Positions 61,246 through 64,000 of a stretch of DNA of 64,000 bases are shown here, piece after piece. Every line of letters starts with the position of its first letter. Position 1 is the stretch's first letter. Source of the DNA: Granulibacter bethesdensis CGDNIH1. Its GTDB lineage: Bacteria; Pseudomonadota; Alphaproteobacteria; Acetobacterales; Acetobacteraceae. A program made the position numbers and the translations under genes. The stretch lies in assembly GCF_000014285.2 (NCBI RefSeq), contig NC_008343.2, positions 1,018,501-1,082,500 of the forward strand. The letters are read 5' to 3'. The notes under the pieces were generated by a model. That model had not been told where the DNA came from, did no database searches, and saw nothing but the letters and a program-made list of their open reading frames with translations.

Positions 61246-63654
61246 TTGAGATTGAATCGTGCTGCGTTGCTCGCCACGACCTGCCTGCTGCCGATGGCGC
61301 TGGATCGCGTCGCGATGGCGCAGACTGGCCGTAATTCATCAGGAGCCGTGCCACCCCATGCAGGAGGAAAGCGGCAGGCTTCTGCAGTTAAAGCCGCCTC
61401 CCGTTCCGGTTTGATTGAAACGATCCAGATAGATGGCAATCACCGGATCGAGACCGGCACGATTCTGTCCTATATGGCCGTGCAGCCCGGTGACCCGTTC
61501 GATCCGGAGCGAATCGATCACAGCCTTAAGACCCTGTATGCCACCGGTCTATTTTCTGACGTGAAGCTGGACCGCCAAGGCAATACGCTGGTTGTGAAAC
61601 TTGTCGAGAATCCAATTATCAACAGGGTCGCTTTTGAGGGAAATCACAAGCTGACGGATGAGCAGCTGCGCAAGATCGTGCAGCTTCGTCAGCGTGCCGT
61701 GTTCACACCGCTTCAGGCTCAGGCCGATCGTCAGGCCATTTTGGCCGCCTATGCGGGGAGTGGACGGTTTGCGGCCTCGGTGGAGCCGAAGATTGTGCGG
61801 CTGCCTGATAATCGTGTGGATGTGATTTATGAAATCACAGAAGGTGACGCCACACTGATCAGCCGTATCGCCTTTGTGGGCAACAAGGCTTTTAGTGAAG
61901 GCCGCCTGCGGGAAGTTGTGGACAGCCGTGAAACACGCTGGTGGAGGTTCCTGTCCAGTTCCGACACCTATAATCCGGAGCGGATCAACTACGATAAAGA
62001 ACTGCTTCGTCGCTTCTACCTCCAGAACGGCTATGTCGATTTCAAGGTACGCGACGCCCATGCGGAGCTGTCCCAGGATCGCAAATCCTTTTTCATCACC
62101 TATGTCCTGGATGAAGGGGAACGCTACAAGGTCGGCAAGATTACGGTTGAATCGAAGCTGCGCCATGTAAAAGGCGATACGCTGCTGGGTGATATCTCCC
62201 TGCGAAGCCATCACTGGTATGACGGCGATGCCGTGGAGCAGTCGGTTCAGGCCATCAGCGATGATGTGCAGAACCGTGGATATGCCTTCGTTCAGGTCAA
62301 GCCGCGCATCCTGCGTCATCCTGAGACCCATATCGTTGATCTGGTGTTTGACGTGACCGAAGGGCCGCGTGTCTATGTTGAACGGATCGATATCAGCGGT
62401 AATACGCGCACCAAGGACAAGGTCATTCGTCGTGAATTCCGCCTTGCGGAAGGCGATGCCTACAATGCCGCGAATGTTCGCCGCAGCCGTGCCAGGCTTG
62501 AAAATCTTGGTTACTTCAACTCGGTTGATATCTCCCAGTCTCCCGGGAGTACGGCGGACAGGGTCGTGCTGAACGGACGTGTGTCGGAGAAATCCACGGG
62601 TGAACTGACCCTTGGCGGCGGCTTCTCGACCACGGCCGGTGCATTGCTGAACGTGGGTCTGCGCGAGCGCAACTTTATCGGTTCAGGCATTGATGCGGGT
62701 ATCAGCGGCGTCATCGCGCAGGCGCAGAGCCAGGCCAATTTGAACGTAACCGATCCATATTTCCTGGATCGTAATCTGGTCGCGGGGGTTGATCTTTATC
62801 ATACCTCTCTTGATAACCGGTACACCGGTATCGCTTTGTATAGCGAGCGCAGGACCGGTGCTTCGGCTCGTATGGGGTATGCGTTCAACGAACATCTGCG
62901 CCAAAGCTGGGATTACTCGATCACCACCCGCTCCGTTTATAACGTAGCGACCAATGCGAGTATTTTCATTCGCGATCAGGTTGGATCATCTCTGCTGTCG
63001 CAGATCGGACAGACTTTCACGATTGACTATCGCGATAGTGTGGTGAACCCGCATACCGGTTTCGTCGTGCGGTTTGGCCTTGATTATGCCGGTATCGGCG
63101 GTGGCGTGAATTATGTCCGTGGCAAGCTGGATGGCAGCTATTACATCCCGCTGGATTATTTCTCCGGCAATCACCTTTGGGGGATCGCTCTGACGGCCGG
63201 GGCGGGATATCTCTATTCTCCGGATGATAATGAACGCATCATTGACCACTTCTTCATGGGCGGCGCCAATCTCCGCGGCTTTATGTCGGGGGGTGCCGGT
63301 CCGCATGACTCGGTCTCCCGCGATAGCCTTGGTGGTCGTTTGCTGGTGACCCAGTCTACAGAGCTACGCTTCCCGCTCCCGATTTCTGCCGATCTCGGCC
63401 TGTCCGGTCGCGCTTTCGTCGATATCGGCAGTCTGACACAGGCGGCCAACAAGCGCACTGCTGCTGCGTTGGCCTCCATGGGCGGCACTCCCGGCGAGTT
63501 GAACGATGATGGCATCATCCGTGTGGGTGCCGGTGTCGGGGTGTCCTGGCAAACGCCTTTCGGCCTTATCAATCTTGACGTGGCGGCCCCAGTGTCTAAG
63601 GGACCCTACGATCAGACCCAGATTTTCCGCTTCGGTTTCGGCACGAGGTTCTAG
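61246..63654 (+). CDS. bamA: Outer membrane protein assembly factor BamA
   Basis: Central barrel of the BAM complex that inserts outer-membrane proteins. TTG 61246 with aggggg six bases upstream gives a good signal peptide (RLNRAALLATTCLLPMALDRVAMA) and 802 residues; ATG 61204 is the alternative. Five POTRA repeats run from about residue 55 to 410, for example IETIQIDGNHRIETGTILSYM, then the 16-strand barrel, with LRGF of the L6 motif and C-terminal FRFGFGTRF ending in Phe. Confidence 0.95.
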   Translation: MRLNRAALLATTCLLPMALDRVAMAQTGRNSSGAVPPHAGGKRQASAVKAASRSGLIETIQIDGNHRIETGTILSYMAVQPGDPFDPERIDHSLKTLYATGLFSDVKLDRQGNTLVVKLVENPIINRVAFEGNHKLTDEQLRKIVQLRQRAVFTPLQAQADRQAILAAYAGSGRFAASVEPKIVRLPDNRVDVIYEITEGDATLISRIAFVGNKAFSEGRLREVVDSRETRWWRFLSSSDTYNPERINYDKELLRRFYLQNGYVDFKVRDAHAELSQDRKSFFITYVLDEGERYKVGKITVESKLRHVKGDTLLGDISLRSHHWYDGDAVEQSVQAISDDVQNRGYAFVQVKPRILRHPETHIVDLVFDVTEGPRVYVERIDISGNTRTKDKVIRREFRLAEGDAYNAANVRRSRARLENLGYFNSVDISQSPGSTADRVVLNGRVSEKSTGELTLGGGFSTTAGALLNVGLRERNFIGSGIDAGISGVIAQAQSQANLNVTDPYFLDRNLVAGVDLYHTSLDNRYTGIALYSERRTGASARMGYAFNEHLRQSWDYSITTRSVYNVATNASIFIRDQVGSSLLSQIGQTFTIDYRDSVVNPHTGFVVRFGLDYAGIGGGVNYVRGKLDGSYYIPLDYFSGNHLWGIALTAGAGYLYSPDDNERIIDHFFMGGANLRGFMSGGAGPHDSVSRDSLGGRLLVTQSTELRFPLPISADLGLSGRAFVDIGSLTQAANKRTAAALASMGGTPGELNDDGIIRVGAGVGVSWQTPFGLINLDVAAPVSKGPYDQTQIFRFGFGTRF

Positions 63655-64000
63655 TGCAAACAAAACGTCAAACACTCGCCTCTGCCTTGTTGGCTGCGGC
63701 GATTATCCTGCCTTCCGCTCCGGTTCTGGCGCAGGGCTATTTTATACCGGGACAGCAGAAAGGGGCCGCAGCCGGACCCGGGCCTCGTGCCCGTCCCGCT
63801 GCCCCTCCTGTACAGGCTCCCCCTCCCTCTGACGAGATGGCCGGGCAGCCGCAGGAGCAGGGTGAACCTCCTCTGCCGCAGATCCCGCTGCCGCCGGTGC
63901 CGGAGCTTCCCAAGCTGACAAAGGGCGCTCAGCCCCCCGCCGCGATTGTCGGTGTGCTTGGTGTCCCGGAAGTCATGCGTGGCTCGACCGCTGCCCAGCA
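63654..64000 (+). CDS. skp: OmpH/Skp family periplasmic chaperone, N-terminal part (partial)
   Basis: A GTG start at 63654 overlaps the bamA stop by one base. A signal peptide (basic TKRQ, hydrophobic ALLAAAIILPSAPVLA) ends in ALAQ-like VLAQ. It is followed by a ~75-residue Pro/Gln-rich linker and then VGVLGVPEVMRGSTAAQQ, which matches the start of the mature OmpH/Skp coiled-coil chaperone. The gene runs off the window. The proline-rich insert is unusual, since Skp normally starts directly after the signal peptide. Confidence 0.8.
   Translation, partial: MQTKRQTLASALLAAAIILPSAPVLAQGYFIPGQQKGAAAGPGPRARPAAPPVQAPPPSDEMAGQPQEQGEPPLPQIPLPPVPELPKLTKGAQPPAAIVGVLGVPEVMRGSTAAQ

Noticed and set aside
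1-64000. CRISPR arrays, insertion sequences, prophage genes
   Set aside because: No regularly spaced direct repeats, transposase, integrase or terminal inverted repeats were found.

Overview
The window is chromosomal DNA from an alphaproteobacterium, most likely of the Acetobacteraceae and resembling Granulibacter. The grounds are protein style, the chorismatase-type supply of hydroxybenzoate, an NDUFS4-like complex I accessory gene, the pcm-like/tolC/valS order and an alphaproteobacterial alpha-r8/MmgR-type small RNA. The species call is inference. Coding density is high, and no phage, insertion sequence, plasmid origin or CRISPR array was seen.

Left part (1-15.6 kb): the end of glcF; nrdA-nrdB behind a pair of candidate NrdR boxes; a SCO copper chaperone with a small partner gene; a TrmN6-like methyltransferase; a long-chain polyprenyl diphosphate synthase; a YpfJ-type metalloprotease; pyrE; two lipoprotein genes; gltA with a strong terminator; a nuclease-like protein; a CHAD protein coupled to sixA; and a PP2A-like phosphoesterase. 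Next (15.6-21.8 kb) is the four-component ligase-associated DNA repair set: helicase and PdeM on the minus strand, exonuclease and ATP-dependent ligase on the plus strand. The ligase is followed by a candidate MmgR-like sRNA with its own terminator.

Middle (22-38 kb): an N-formylglutamate amidohydrolase; tRNA-Val; a sulfur block (cysK, a divergent Rrf2 regulator, a 1-Cys peroxiredoxin, cysI); the phosphate block pstS-pstC-pstA-pstB-phoU-phoB behind three tandem PHO repeats; a chorismatase; glgX; and an MFS transporter. From 38 to 50 kb come a CHAP-domain exported protein, a RidA protein, small exported proteins including DUF192, an XdhC plus molybdopterin/NTP-transferase pair for molybdenum cofactor maturation, tRNA-Pro, the NDUFS4-like gene, tRNA-Arg, a divergent LysR/SDR pair of possibly foreign origin, a glutamate decarboxylase, a Kef-type antiporter, an MBL hydrolase and tRNA-Cys.

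Right part (50.4-64 kb): pcm-like gene, tolC, valS, then the classic translation, isoprenoid, lipid and envelope run pyrH-frr-uppS-cdsA-dxr-rseP-bamA-ompH(skp), the last cut by the window edge. Many starts sit several codons inside the longest open frame. TTG or GTG starts are supported by good ribosome binding sites for ispB, gadB, dxr and bamA. The strongest leads beyond routine annotation are the sRNA, the extended repair neighbourhood with SixA/CHAD, and the cysteine-free Rrf2 regulator facing cysK.
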